NCBI GenBank assembly: GCA_002310055.1
Contig: DBXS01000020.1
Location: 69,450 to 133,449, forward strand
DNA from: Clostridiales bacterium UBA1206
GTDB lineage: Bacteria; Bacillota; Clostridia; Oscillospirales; CAG-382
Length of the DNA stretch: 64,000 bases
Reading direction: 5' to 3'
Both the position numbers and the translations under genes were made by a program. Positions 25,968 through 33,241 of the stretch are shown piece by piece. Under the pieces are notes generated by a model. That model did no database searches. It worked only from the letters and a program-made list of their open reading frames with translations, and was not told the origin of the DNA. The stretch's first letter is position 1. Every line of letters begins with the position of its first letter.

Positions 25968-28403
25968 TTATTCTTTATCAAGATATATTATCTCGGGCGG
26001 TTCGGGTATGTTTGCAAAAACGTCTTCGGCGAACACGGTGCCGCTGTAAGCGTAGACCCTCTTGAGCGACGTGCAATTCATAAACGCCTGCCTGCCCACG
26101 CTTTCCACGCTGCGCGGCAGCGTTATCTCTTCAAGCAAAGCACACCCCCAGAACGCCCTTTCTCCAACGGTCTTCACGCCTTCTTCAAGTATCACGCTCT
26201 TAAGCTCTGCGCAGTTGCGGAACGCGCCCGCGCCCACGGTCTCAACCGCCGCGGGTACGCGTATTTCGGCGATATCACGCCGCGCAAAAGCGTCGCCGAG
26301 CTGTTTTACGCTTCCGTCCGACGGAATGACCGCCCCGGCGCAGACTTCTATCAGTTCAGCCGCGGATTTATCTATAAGGCAGCCGTTCACGACGGCGTAC
26401 TTTTTATTTTCGGAGTGTACTTCTATCACCCGCAGAGATGTTGATATGATGTTTGGGAGCGTCTCGAGCGATCTGCCGATATAAAGCTCGGTCAAACCGT
26501 TCAATCTGATCGCGCCCGAGCCCAGATATTTAAGACTGTCGGGTGTGACGAGCTTTTCGGGTGCCCATAAATCAAAGGCGAAAGCGCCTATGCGTTCGGT
26601 CTTTCCGGGCAGTTCCACGTTCATAAGCGGACAGTTATTAAAAGCGAAAGATTCTATCTCTGCGGCGCATTCACGGTCGAATACCACGTCCGTCAGCATA
26701 TCGCAGGCCATAAACGCCTCTTCCCCTATGTATTCAAGCCCCGCGGGGAAACTCACGCTCACAAGCCAATTACAGTGGAAGAACGCTTCGCGTTCTATAT
26801 ATTTCACCGTATCCGGAACGATCAGACGCGTTATTTTGCGGTTTCCCTGAAACGCGTTCTCGCCTATCCGTTCAACGCTTCCGTCGGACGGTATGTGATC
26901 GCAGCAGCTGTATATAAGTTTCTTTTCGGCGATTTCAATAATGCAGTTTTCCTTTATCGAATAAACGCCGTTGCCGCCGTTTTCCATCGTCACGCTTTCC
27001 AAAGGGCAGGCGTTAAAACACCCCGTATCTATTTTCGTCAAGCTTGCGGGCAGCTCCGCTTTTTCCAATTTAGTACCCGCAAAAGCGTATTTCCCAAGCT
27101 CGCGCACGCTGCTCGGCAGATCCAGCGTTGCGAGCGAAGTATTGCTGAACGCCATATCGCCTATCCGCGTCTCTTTTCCGTTGAACGTCACGCTTTCCAG
27201 ATCACGGCATTCGTAAAAAGCGTAGTCCTTTATCTCGGTTATCCCGTCCGGAATCGTTATATGCGTCAGCCGGTTGCCGTCCGCGTCATAAAACTGCGCC
27301 TTCCCGTAAGGCCTGAACGGGGTCGAACCGCTGTCCGCAAAATCTATCTTCAGCCATGATTCAAGGTCTTCTATAACGACTTTTTTCGGCTGACTTGCAA
27401 AAGCGCTCGCGCCTATAGATTCGATACAGGCGGGAATAAATATCTCTTCTGGTTGATGATACGTATAAGCAAAGGCGTATTCGTCTATCTTCGTTACGCT
27501 GCCGTCGCGCGGGATCGAATATCCAGAGCAGCCGAACACCAGCGTTTTCGTCTTTACGTTTACAAGGCAGTTCTCTATCATTGCAAACGTCTCGTTTGCT
27601 TCGTCTACTTCCAGCATCAGATCTCCGCCGCCGCCCATGAAAGAACTTCCGGTCAGCTCACTGACGCTCGCGGGGATGAACAGGGTATAGTTATTGGTTC
27701 TAAGCGCGCAATCTCCTATCTTCGTTACGCTGCCGTCGTCGGGGATCACGCAGCCCGCGAGCGAATGGACAAGCTCGCCCGTCCGCAGGTCCACAAGACA
27801 TCTGTTTGAATATTTGTAATAAGGGTTCCCTTCGCCCGTCACAATATCGCAGCTGCACAGCTGCAGAAACCGCTGCGACAGGTAATTCACCGTATCCGGC
27901 AGATAAAGCCCGGACGCGTGCCACCCGATCACGCCGTCCGTGTCCAGCGCGGTGACCGGCAGACTGTTCGCTTCTTCCGGCAGCTCCAGACGATCTGTAT
28001 TCCTAGGCGTGTCCATTTCTAACACGGTGCAGCCGGCGTCGTCGTTTTCAAAATACAAAAGCGTCATATTCTCGCCGAACTCATATTCCCACAAAGGACG
28101 GACGTCCGTTTCGGCGCCGCAATCGTTGCAGATCTGCGTCACCACTCCCGCCGCGCCTTCGGGGATCCTGTCGTCATCCGACCGGCGTACTGCCCGGCGG
28201 GTATTTTCGTGCGCGCAATCGTTTTCCGCAACGCTTTCTTCAGTACTGCTTTCTTCCGCGCCGCTTTTGTCGGTTTCCGAAAAATTCGCCTGCGCGCTTT
28301 CGTCTTCCGGCTCGTCCGAACGGTGCAGAAGGAAAAGCACCGAGCCCAGCGTGAGCGCGGGGATGAGTATGAGCGCTGCGATGAGTATCGCTGTCTTTTT
28401 CAT
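25968..28403 (-). CDS. BspA-like leucine-rich repeat surface protein
   Basis: An 811-residue protein with an N-terminal membrane anchor or signal (residues 5-25, ILIAALILIPALTLG), an acidic Glu/Ser linker, and about 20 LRR_5 repeats of 22-24 residues in the pattern VTKIGDCAL, ITEIKDYAFYEC, RIGDMAFSNTSLATLDLPSS, YIGEEAFMACDMLTDV. BspA-type LRR proteins of gut and oral bacteria bind host proteins or other cells. Repeats are interrupted by spacers such as YSIKENCIIEIAEKKLI. No sorting signal. ATG 28403 follows GGAAAGGAAACG; codons further upstream overlap the promoter at 28465. Its stop lies 4 bases beyond the T-run of the convergent terminator. Confidence 0.88.
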   Translation of the reverse strand: MKKTAILIAALILIPALTLGSVLFLLHRSDEPEDESAQANFSETDKSGAEESSTEESVAENDCAHENTRRAVRRSDDDRIPEGAAGVVTQICNDCGAETDVRPLWEYEFGENMTLLYFENDDAGCTVLEMDTPRNTDRLELPEEANSLPVTALDTDGVIGWHASGLYLPDTVNYLSQRFLQLCSCDIVTGEGNPYYKYSNRCLVDLRTGELVHSLAGCVIPDDGSVTKIGDCALRTNNYTLFIPASVSELTGSSFMGGGGDLMLEVDEANETFAMIENCLVNVKTKTLVFGCSGYSIPRDGSVTKIDEYAFAYTYHQPEEIFIPACIESIGASAFASQPKKVVIEDLESWLKIDFADSGSTPFRPYGKAQFYDADGNRLTHITIPDGITEIKDYAFYECRDLESVTFNGKETRIGDMAFSNTSLATLDLPSSVRELGKYAFAGTKLEKAELPASLTKIDTGCFNACPLESVTMENGGNGVYSIKENCIIEIAEKKLIYSCCDHIPSDGSVERIGENAFQGNRKITRLIVPDTVKYIEREAFFHCNWLVSVSFPAGLEYIGEEAFMACDMLTDVVFDRECAAEIESFAFNNCPLMNVELPGKTERIGAFAFDLWAPEKLVTPDSLKYLGSGAIRLNGLTELYIGRSLETLPNIISTSLRVIEVHSENKKYAVVNGCLIDKSAAELIEVCAGAVIPSDGSVKQLGDAFARRDIAEIRVPAAVETVGAGAFRNCAELKSVILEEGVKTVGERAFWGCALLEEITLPRSVESVGRQAFMNCTSLKRVYAYSGTVFAEDVFANIPEPPEIIYLDKE

Positions 28404-28464
28404 ATTTTGCCGTTTCCTTTCCTTACCTGCGGCGGACGTTGCGCGCGGCGGTATCTTTTTATTC

Positions 28465-28493
28465 ATTATAGCATACGCATCGCGCGATTTCAA
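28465..28493 (-). promoter_or_regulatory. Promoter of the LRR protein gene
   Basis: Minus strand TTGAAA (28488-28493), 17 bases, TATAAT (28465-28470), start near 28458, leader about 55 bases. Confidence 0.75.
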
Positions 28494-28513
28494 GAGCCCG
28501 CCGCATTCCGCGG

Positions 28514-28542
28514 TTGACAAAACGCGCCCGTTGTGGTATATT
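28514..28542 (+). promoter_or_regulatory. Promoter of the histidine phosphatase gene
   Basis: TTGACA (28514-28519), 17 bases, TATATT (28537-28542), leader about 20 bases to ATG 28568. Confidence 0.78.
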
Positions 28543-28567
28543 CTATTGCAGAAACGGAGGAAGGTCA

Positions 28568-29212
28568 ATGATACTTCACATCATCCGCCACGCGGACCCC
28601 GACTATCCCAACAACACCATAACCGAATTCGGCAAGCAGGAGGCCGAGGCGCTCGCGGTCTATATGAAAAGCGTACCTTTGGATAAAATATACACGTCGC
28701 CCCTGGGCAGGGCAATAGACACCGCGCTTCCCACCTGCCGCGAAAAAGGTCTGGAATACACCGTGCTGCCATGGACCGCCGAGAGCATGGACTATATGCG
28801 CCCCTGCGATATGCCGGGCAACTGCTCTTATACCTTTACGCTCACCGAAGGCGTGCGCGATTTCACCGACCTCACCAGCGAAAGCCGCAACGGGTCCATA
28901 GAGCTGCTCGTGCAGAATTCCGACGCGTTCCTCACGTCGCTGGGGTTCGAGCGCTGCGGCGCGCGCTACAAAGTGCTGCGCAAGAACGACGAACACGTGG
29001 CGGTCTTCTGCCACGGCGGCTTCGGCGGAGCGTGGATATCGCATCTGCTGCTCAGGCCCGCCGAGCTCAGTTGGCTGGATATCCGCCTGCAGACCACGGG
29101 CATAACCACGTTCGAATTCAGCAGCGCCGGCGAATACGCTTTCCCCGTGCTGCGTCAGCTCGGCGCCATACCGCACATACTGCTCGCGGGGCTGAGGATA
29201 AATAACAGATAA
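28568..29212 (+). CDS. Histidine phosphatase superfamily protein
   Basis: A 214-residue cytoplasmic protein of the phosphoglycerate-mutase-like fold. IIRHADPD holds the catalytic His8 (RHG usually, RHA here), YTSPLGRAIDTA carries the second Arg, and VFCHGGFG the second catalytic His. Family members act on small phosphate esters or phosphoproteins; the substrate is not evident. ATG 28568 is 7 bases after ACGGAGGAAGG, and the predicted transcript starts after an in-frame upstream codon at 28514, which rules that start out. Confidence 0.87.
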   Translation: MILHIIRHADPDYPNNTITEFGKQEAEALAVYMKSVPLDKIYTSPLGRAIDTALPTCREKGLEYTVLPWTAESMDYMRPCDMPGNCSYTFTLTEGVRDFTDLTSESRNGSIELLVQNSDAFLTSLGFERCGARYKVLRKNDEHVAVFCHGGFGGAWISHLLLRPAELSWLDIRLQTTGITTFEFSSAGEYAFPVLRQLGAIPHILLAGLRINNR

Positions 29213-29250
29213 TTGCAAATTGCAAGTTGCAAATTGCAAGTTGCAAATTG
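29213..29250. repeat. Tandem TTGCAA-based repeat
   Basis: About two and a half copies of a 14-base unit TTGCAAATTGCAAG, itself two near-copies of a 7-mer. It lies between the phosphatase stop and a terminator. AT-rich, partly self-complementary (TTGCAA palindrome). Confidence 0.8.
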
Positions 29251-29262
29251 AAAATTAAGGAA

Positions 29263-29300
29263 ATCTCCCGGGAAAACCACGTTTTTCCGGGAGATGTTTT
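29263..29300. terminator. Probable terminator between converging genes
   Basis: Stem formed by 29263-29271 with 29287-29295, extended by an A/T-rich inner helix with one mismatch, followed by GTTTT on the plus strand. It could also stop rluA-type gene transcription on the minus strand, though the T-run there is weak. Confidence 0.65.
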
Positions 29301-29310
29301 GATATCCGGG

Positions 29311-30270
29311 TCATTTGAACAAGTTCACGAAATCGGGTTCGGGGGAGGTGACCTCTTCTCCGTCGAGGTACGAAAGCAGCGGGAAATCGGCGGCGTCTTT
29401 CAGCTCGAACCGCAGCGAATACGAACACAGCGCCTGCGAGGAATAGCCCATCTTGCGGTCTTCCTTGTTCACGGCGTACTTGCCGTCGCCGAGCAGCGGA
29501 TGTCCTGCGTGCGCCAGCTGCGCGCGGATCTGGTGGGTGCGCCCGGTCAGAAGTTCCACGCGGAGCAGCGAAAGGTCTTTTTTCTTATCGTACGATATGA
29601 CTTCGTACCGCGTGACCGCGGTCACCGCGCTTTTGAACGGCTTGTCGCGCACCGTGACCATGTTCTTTTCGGGATCTTTCTGCAAATACGATTTTATCTC
29701 GCCCGCGCGCTTTTCCATTGCGCCGTGGCAGACGGCGAGATAGATCTTGCGCACCTCGCGGCGGCGGATGATCTCGTTCATCTCGCGCAGCGCGCCGCCG
29801 GTCTTGGCTGCGATGACCAGCCCTTCCGTATTGCGGTCTATGCGGTTGCAAAGCGCCGGCGCAAAAGAATTCTCGCGCTCGGGGGAATATTCGCCTTTGT
29901 TCCAAAGGTACGCCTTTACGCGGTCTATCAGCGTGTCGGCGTCGTCGGGCGATTCGGAATGGCACAACAGCCCCTTGGGCTTGCGGATTATAAGCACGTT
30001 TGCGTCTTCAAAGCGCACGTCGGGCGGCGTCTTTACGCGCTTGAACGAATCTTCGCTCCGCTGCGTTAAAAACTCCTCGGGCACGAACAGCGCGACGGTA
30101 TCGCCACGGCAAAGTATATCGTTTTCCTTCGCGCGCTTTCCGTTGACTTTTACGCGCTTTGTGCGTATGTATTTGTACATGAGCGAAGCGGGGATCGCGG
30201 GCATGGTTTTTGCAAGGAATTTGTCCAGCCGTTTGCCTGCGTCGTTGGCGTTTACGGTAATCTCTTTCAT
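29311..30270 (-). CDS. RluA-family pseudouridine synthase
   Basis: A 319-residue RNA-modifying enzyme: S4 RNA-binding domain (about 1-65, GKRLDKFLAK and KRVKVNGKRAKENDILCRGD) followed by the synthase domain. CNRIDRNTEGLVIAAK contains the catalytic Asp (usual form HRLDRDTSGLLL). LLTGRTHQIRAQLAHAGHP is the second family block. Members modify 23S rRNA (RluD/RluC) or tRNA; the target cannot be told. ATG 30270 follows AAGGTG and lies 23 bases below a promoter -10 box. Confidence 0.93.
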   Translation of the reverse strand: MKEITVNANDAGKRLDKFLAKTMPAIPASLMYKYIRTKRVKVNGKRAKENDILCRGDTVALFVPEEFLTQRSEDSFKRVKTPPDVRFEDANVLIIRKPKGLLCHSESPDDADTLIDRVKAYLWNKGEYSPERENSFAPALCNRIDRNTEGLVIAAKTGGALREMNEIIRRREVRKIYLAVCHGAMEKRAGEIKSYLQKDPEKNMVTVRDKPFKSAVTAVTRYEVISYDKKKDLSLLRVELLTGRTHQIRAQLAHAGHPLLGDGKYAVNKEDRKMGYSSQALCSYSLRFELKDAADFPLLSYLDGEEVTSPEPDFVNLFK

Positions 30271-30292
30271 TTGCTTTTTCACCTTATTCGGG

Positions 30293-30321
30293 ATTTTACC
30301 ACATTTCCGCCGCCGTGGCAA
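30293..30321 (-). promoter_or_regulatory. Promoter of the pseudouridine synthase gene
   Basis: Minus strand TTGCCA (30316-30321), 17 bases, TAAAAT (30293-30298), short leader of about 16 bases. Confidence 0.65.
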
Positions 30322-30441
30322 CAGAAAAATCGCACAAGGCGCCATTATTTTTTCGCTTTGTTGCGTGCGCAACGGAAAATGCCGCCGTATATGCGTATAA
30401 TAACCGTACTGAAACAAATGAAAAAAGAGAGGTAATGTAAA

Positions 30442-31476
30442 ATGAAAAAAATTCTTGCGCTGCTTGTTGCAGCTGCGATGATATTCGCGCTCGGCGCCTG
30501 CGGAAAAACCGGGACCGAAGAAAGCTCCGCGGTCTCCGGACCCGTTTCCGAGCCGGCATCCGAACCCGTTTCCGAGCCGGCGTGCGAAGCCGTGGCCGTG
30601 CGGGTAGCGTCGCTCAAAGGGCCCACGTCCATGGGACTTGTGAAATTTATGGATCAGAGCGCCGAAGGCGGCTTTGTGAACGCTTACGAATTCACCGTGG
30701 CGGGAAGCGCCGACGAGATCACGCCCAAATTCATACAGGGCGAATTCGATATAGTCTCGGTCCCCGCGAATTTAGCTTCGGTTTTGTGGAACCGCACCGA
30801 AGGCAAGGTCAAAGTGCTTGCGGTCAACACGCTCGGCGTGCTGTATATCCTGGGCAAAAACGTTCAGATAAATTCGGTCGAAGACCTGCGCGGCAAGACG
30901 ATCTACGCCACCGGCAAGGGCTCGACTCCCGAATACGGGCTCAAAAAGATACTCGAACAAAACGGGCTCGACCCCGATACCGACGTCACGATAGAATGGA
31001 AATCCCAGCCCGACGAGGTGCTGCCTCTGCTCAAGACTTCCGAATCTGCGGTCGCGATGCTGCCGCAGCCTTACGTCGTGGCGGCGATGACCAACGTCGA
31101 AGGGCTCGAGATCAAGCTGAGTCTGAACGACGAATGGAACAGATTCCCCGAAAACGGCGCGTTCATCACCAGCGTCATCGCCGTGCGCGCGGAATTCGCC
31201 GCCGAACACCCCGAAGCGGTCGCCGAATTTATGGCGGCGGCGGAAGCAAGCTGCAATTTCGCCGTGACGAACGTCGAAGAGACCGCTCCGCTCGTGGAAC
31301 AGTACGTGGGCATAAAGACGGGCGTGGCAAAGCAGGCGCTGCCCAAATGCAACATCACTTTCATTTCCGGCGCGCAGATGAAAGAGGCGCTTTCGGCGTA
31401 TCTCGGCGTGCTTTTCGGCTATGAACCCAAATCGGTGGGCGGCGCGCTCCCCGACGGCGGATTCTATTATGAATGA
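30442..31476 (+). CDS. ABC importer substrate-binding lipoprotein (SsuA/NMT1-like)
   Basis: A 344-residue lipoprotein that captures a solute outside the membrane. The lipobox is LGAC with Cys20; a Ser/Glu/Pro linker follows (about 24-52). The rest is a type II periplasmic-binding fold of the nitrate/sulfonate/thiamine-precursor group: IQGEFDIVSVPANLA, VKVLAVNTLGVLYIL, INSVEDLRGKTIYATGKGS and MLPQPYVVAAM. The ligand is not identifiable. ATG follows AGAGAGG. A TATAAT lies at 30396-30401 without a convincing -35. The stop overlaps the permease start by 8 bases. No thiamine riboswitch precedes it. Confidence 0.9.
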   Translation: MKKILALLVAAAMIFALGACGKTGTEESSAVSGPVSEPASEPVSEPACEAVAVRVASLKGPTSMGLVKFMDQSAEGGFVNAYEFTVAGSADEITPKFIQGEFDIVSVPANLASVLWNRTEGKVKVLAVNTLGVLYILGKNVQINSVEDLRGKTIYATGKGSTPEYGLKKILEQNGLDPDTDVTIEWKSQPDEVLPLLKTSESAVAMLPQPYVVAAMTNVEGLEIKLSLNDEWNRFPENGAFITSVIAVRAEFAAEHPEAVAEFMAAAEASCNFAVTNVEETAPLVEQYVGIKTGVAKQALPKCNITFISGAQMKEALSAYLGVLFGYEPKSVGGALPDGGFYYE

Positions 31477-32260
31477 TATCAAAGAAAACGCAAAGACTAA
31501 AAAAATAAATATAAAAAACGTCTCGCTCCGCATCGCCGGAGCTTTGGCGTTTTTGGCGGTATGGCAGGTATTCCCGCTTTTTATAGGCGATACCTCCATA
31601 CTCCTCGCCACGCCGCTTCAGGTCGCAGGCCGGCTGTTCGAGCTCGTCCCGCAGGCGGGTTTCATGGGGCGCGTGTGGTTCAGCTTTGCGCGGATCGCCG
31701 CGGGGTTCGGGCTGGCGTTCGTATGCGGCGTATCGCTCGCCTCGCTGGCGGCGCGCTATAAGACCGCGGAAGCGCTTATAAAGCCGTATATGACCGTGGC
31801 GAAGACCGTGCCGGTGGCGTCGTTCATCGTGCTGGCGCTGATATGGCTTTCGTCGTCGTCGCTTTCGGTGTTCATATCGTTTTTGATGGTGCTGCCCATA
31901 ATCTACACCAACGTGCTCCAGGGCGTGCGGAGCGCCGACGCAAAACTGCTCGAAACGGCGGATCTCTTCAAAGTCCCCGCCTCGCGCCGCGTAAGGTATA
32001 TCTACATCCCCGCCGCGTTCCCGTATCTCATATCCGGCTCGCGCGTGGGGCTCGGGATGGCGTGGAAGGCGGGGGTCGCCGCCGAAGTCATTTCCATCGC
32101 CACGGGGTCGATCGGCGAACAGCTGTATTTTTCAAAAGTTTATCTCGATTCCGCAGAACTGTTGGCGTGGACCGTGGTGGTCGTGCTGCTTTCGCTCGCG
32201 TTCGAAAAACTCACGCTGTTTCTGCTTTCGCTCGCGTTCAAGGGGGTGAAAAAGCTGTGA
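31469..32260 (+). CDS. ABC importer permease
   Basis: A 263-residue inner-membrane protein with about six hydrophobic segments (first at about 18-35) and the BPD_transp_1 fold. The EAA-type coupling loop reads LLETADLFKVPASRRVRYIYIP, with the conserved Gly replaced. It pairs with the lipoprotein and ATPase that flank it. ATG 31469 lies inside the end of the upstream gene, and the stop overlaps the ATPase GTG, so all three are translationally coupled. Confidence 0.92.
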   Translation: MNDIKENAKTKKINIKNVSLRIAGALAFLAVWQVFPLFIGDTSILLATPLQVAGRLFELVPQAGFMGRVWFSFARIAAGFGLAFVCGVSLASLAARYKTAEALIKPYMTVAKTVPVASFIVLALIWLSSSSLSVFISFLMVLPIIYTNVLQGVRSADAKLLETADLFKVPASRRVRYIYIPAAFPYLISGSRVGLGMAWKAGVAAEVISIATGSIGEQLYFSKVYLDSAELLAWTVVVVLLSLAFEKLTLFLLSLAFKGVKKL

Positions 32261-32850
32261 CAGATATTATTTGCAAAGACGTTTACAAAAGCTACGGCGA
32301 AAAAGAGGTGCTGCGCGGCTTTTCGCACGCTTTCGAACCCGGCTCCGTCACCGCCGTCACCGGGCCTTCCGGCTGCGGCAAGACCACGCTCGTTTCGATC
32401 GTCGCCGGGCTTGTGATCCCCGATTCCGGCAGCGTGGAAAACGCGCCTCAAAACATATCTGCGGTCTTCCAGGAAGACCGGCTTATAGATGGTCACGACG
32501 TCAGGGCGAACATCCGCTTCGCGTGCGGGAACGTCGCGCCCGAACGGGTCGCGGAAACGCTTGACGCGCTGGGACTTGAGGACGAATACCGCACCGACGT
32601 GTCTTCGCTTTCGGGCGGGATGCGCCGCCGCGTCGCCATAGCGCGCGCGCTGCTCGCACCGTACGAGCTGCTCATCCTCGACGAGCCGTTCAAGGGGCTC
32701 GACGAAACGCTCAAAGCCAAAGTCGCGTCCTACGTCGCGTGCTGCGCAAAAGGGAAGACGGTCATATTCATAACCCACGATATTTCGGAACTCGGTTTCT
32801 TTGAAAACTGCCAACTCCTCGAACTCGGGCAAAATCCGCAGACTGAATAA
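32257..32850 (+). CDS. ABC importer ATPase
   Basis: A 197-residue ATP-binding subunit: Walker A GPSGCGKTT, Q-loop VFQEDRL, signature LSGGMRRR, Walker B LLILDEPFKGLDE and H-loop FITHD are all present. It is shorter than most relatives, lacking a C-terminal extension and having a compact N-terminus. GTG at 32257 overlaps the permease stop (GTGA) and has AGGGGG 9 bases upstream. Together with the two preceding genes it forms a complete nitrate/sulfonate-type importer. Confidence 0.93.
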   Translation: MTDIICKDVYKSYGEKEVLRGFSHAFEPGSVTAVTGPSGCGKTTLVSIVAGLVIPDSGSVENAPQNISAVFQEDRLIDGHDVRANIRFACGNVAPERVAETLDALGLEDEYRTDVSSLSGGMRRRVAIARALLAPYELLILDEPFKGLDETLKAKVASYVACCAKGKTVIFITHDISELGFFENCQLLELGQNPQTE

Positions 32851-32896
32851 AACGGCGCACGGAAGGGTATTCCGTGCGTCGTTTTGTTTATTTTTC
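32851..32896 (+). terminator. Terminator of the ABC operon
   Basis: Fourteen-base-pair stem with one G-U pair (32851-32864 with 32870-32883), 5-base loop, then a T-rich tail TTGTTTATTTTT. Confidence 0.88.
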
Positions 32897-32905
32897 AAAC
32901 GACGG

Positions 32906-33010
32906 TCATTTGTTCCGCGGCTTTTTCGCTCTTTTCGTCTCGCGGCTTTTCGCCCATTTGCGGAACACGGGTCTGAGTATGCCGGGTATGCGCAAAACAT
33001 AGATCTTCAT
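32906..33010 (-). CDS. 34-residue basic peptide resembling SpoVM
   Basis: MKIYVLRIPGILRPVFRKWA followed by a basic tail. The first 17 residues align without gaps with B. subtilis SpoVM (MKFYTIKLPKFLGGIVR, recalled from knowledge): Met1, Lys2, Tyr4, Pro9, Leu12 and Arg17 coincide. SpoVM is an amphipathic helix that senses membrane curvature on the forespore. The ATG has AAGGGGAG about 9 bases upstream, one of the best ribosome sites in the region, which supports a real gene. The tail is 8 residues longer than in Bacillus. It lies 15 bases after another micro-gene. Similarity is short, so the identification is tentative. Confidence 0.5.
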   Translation of the reverse strand: MKIYVLRIPGILRPVFRKWAKSRETKRAKKPRNK

Positions 33011-33025
33011 ACGCTGTATCTCCCC

Positions 33026-33172
33026 TTATGTAAACATCAAAAGCGCGCCGGCTCCCGCTATCGCCGCCGCCGAAACGAACACCATCACCGCGGAAGGCAG
33101 AAAACAGCACAAAAGTATCCCCGCGCCGAACGACAGCGCGCAGGTCCCCACGAGTTTGGTCTTGCAGAACAT
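33026..33172 (-). CDS. 48-residue membrane peptide
   Basis: MFCKTKLVGTCALSFGAGIL followed by more hydrophobic, Gly/Ala-rich sequence; two short membrane helices (about 8-24 and 28-46) with a Pro between. No family is recognised from sequence. The GAAGGGCG before its ATG is partly inside the 33181-33213 hairpin, so translation could be structure-controlled. It precedes the SpoVM-like gene with 15 bases between them, suggesting one short transcript. Confidence 0.5.
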   Translation of the reverse strand: MFCKTKLVGTCALSFGAGILLCCFLPSAVMVFVSAAAIAGAGALLMFT

Positions 33173-33180
33173 AAAAATCA

Positions 33181-33218
33181 CGCCCTTCGTTCACAGTATA
33201 TGAACGAAGGGCGTTTTT
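33181..33218. terminator. Perfect 13-bp hairpin, probable bidirectional terminator
   Basis: Arms 33181-33193 and 33201-33213 are exactly complementary with a 7-base loop; five T follow on the plus strand, and TGATTTTT on the minus strand. On the minus strand it follows the DUF4434 gene and precedes the micro-genes. Confidence 0.75.
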
Positions 33219-33241
33219 CGTTACGGAAAGACTGCGATTTT

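Noticed and set aside
29213..29250. CRISPR repeat
   Set aside because: Units are 14 bases with no spacers and no cas genes.
30322..30441. Thiamine (TPP) riboswitch before the NMT1-like ABC importer
   Set aside because: The conserved CTGAGA and ACCTGA boxes are absent and the leader after the TATAAT is only about 35 bases.
33194..33223. Promoter in the loop of the 33181 hairpin (minus-strand TATACT)
   Set aside because: The hexamer 17 bases upstream is TAACGA, a poor -35; kept only as a remark.
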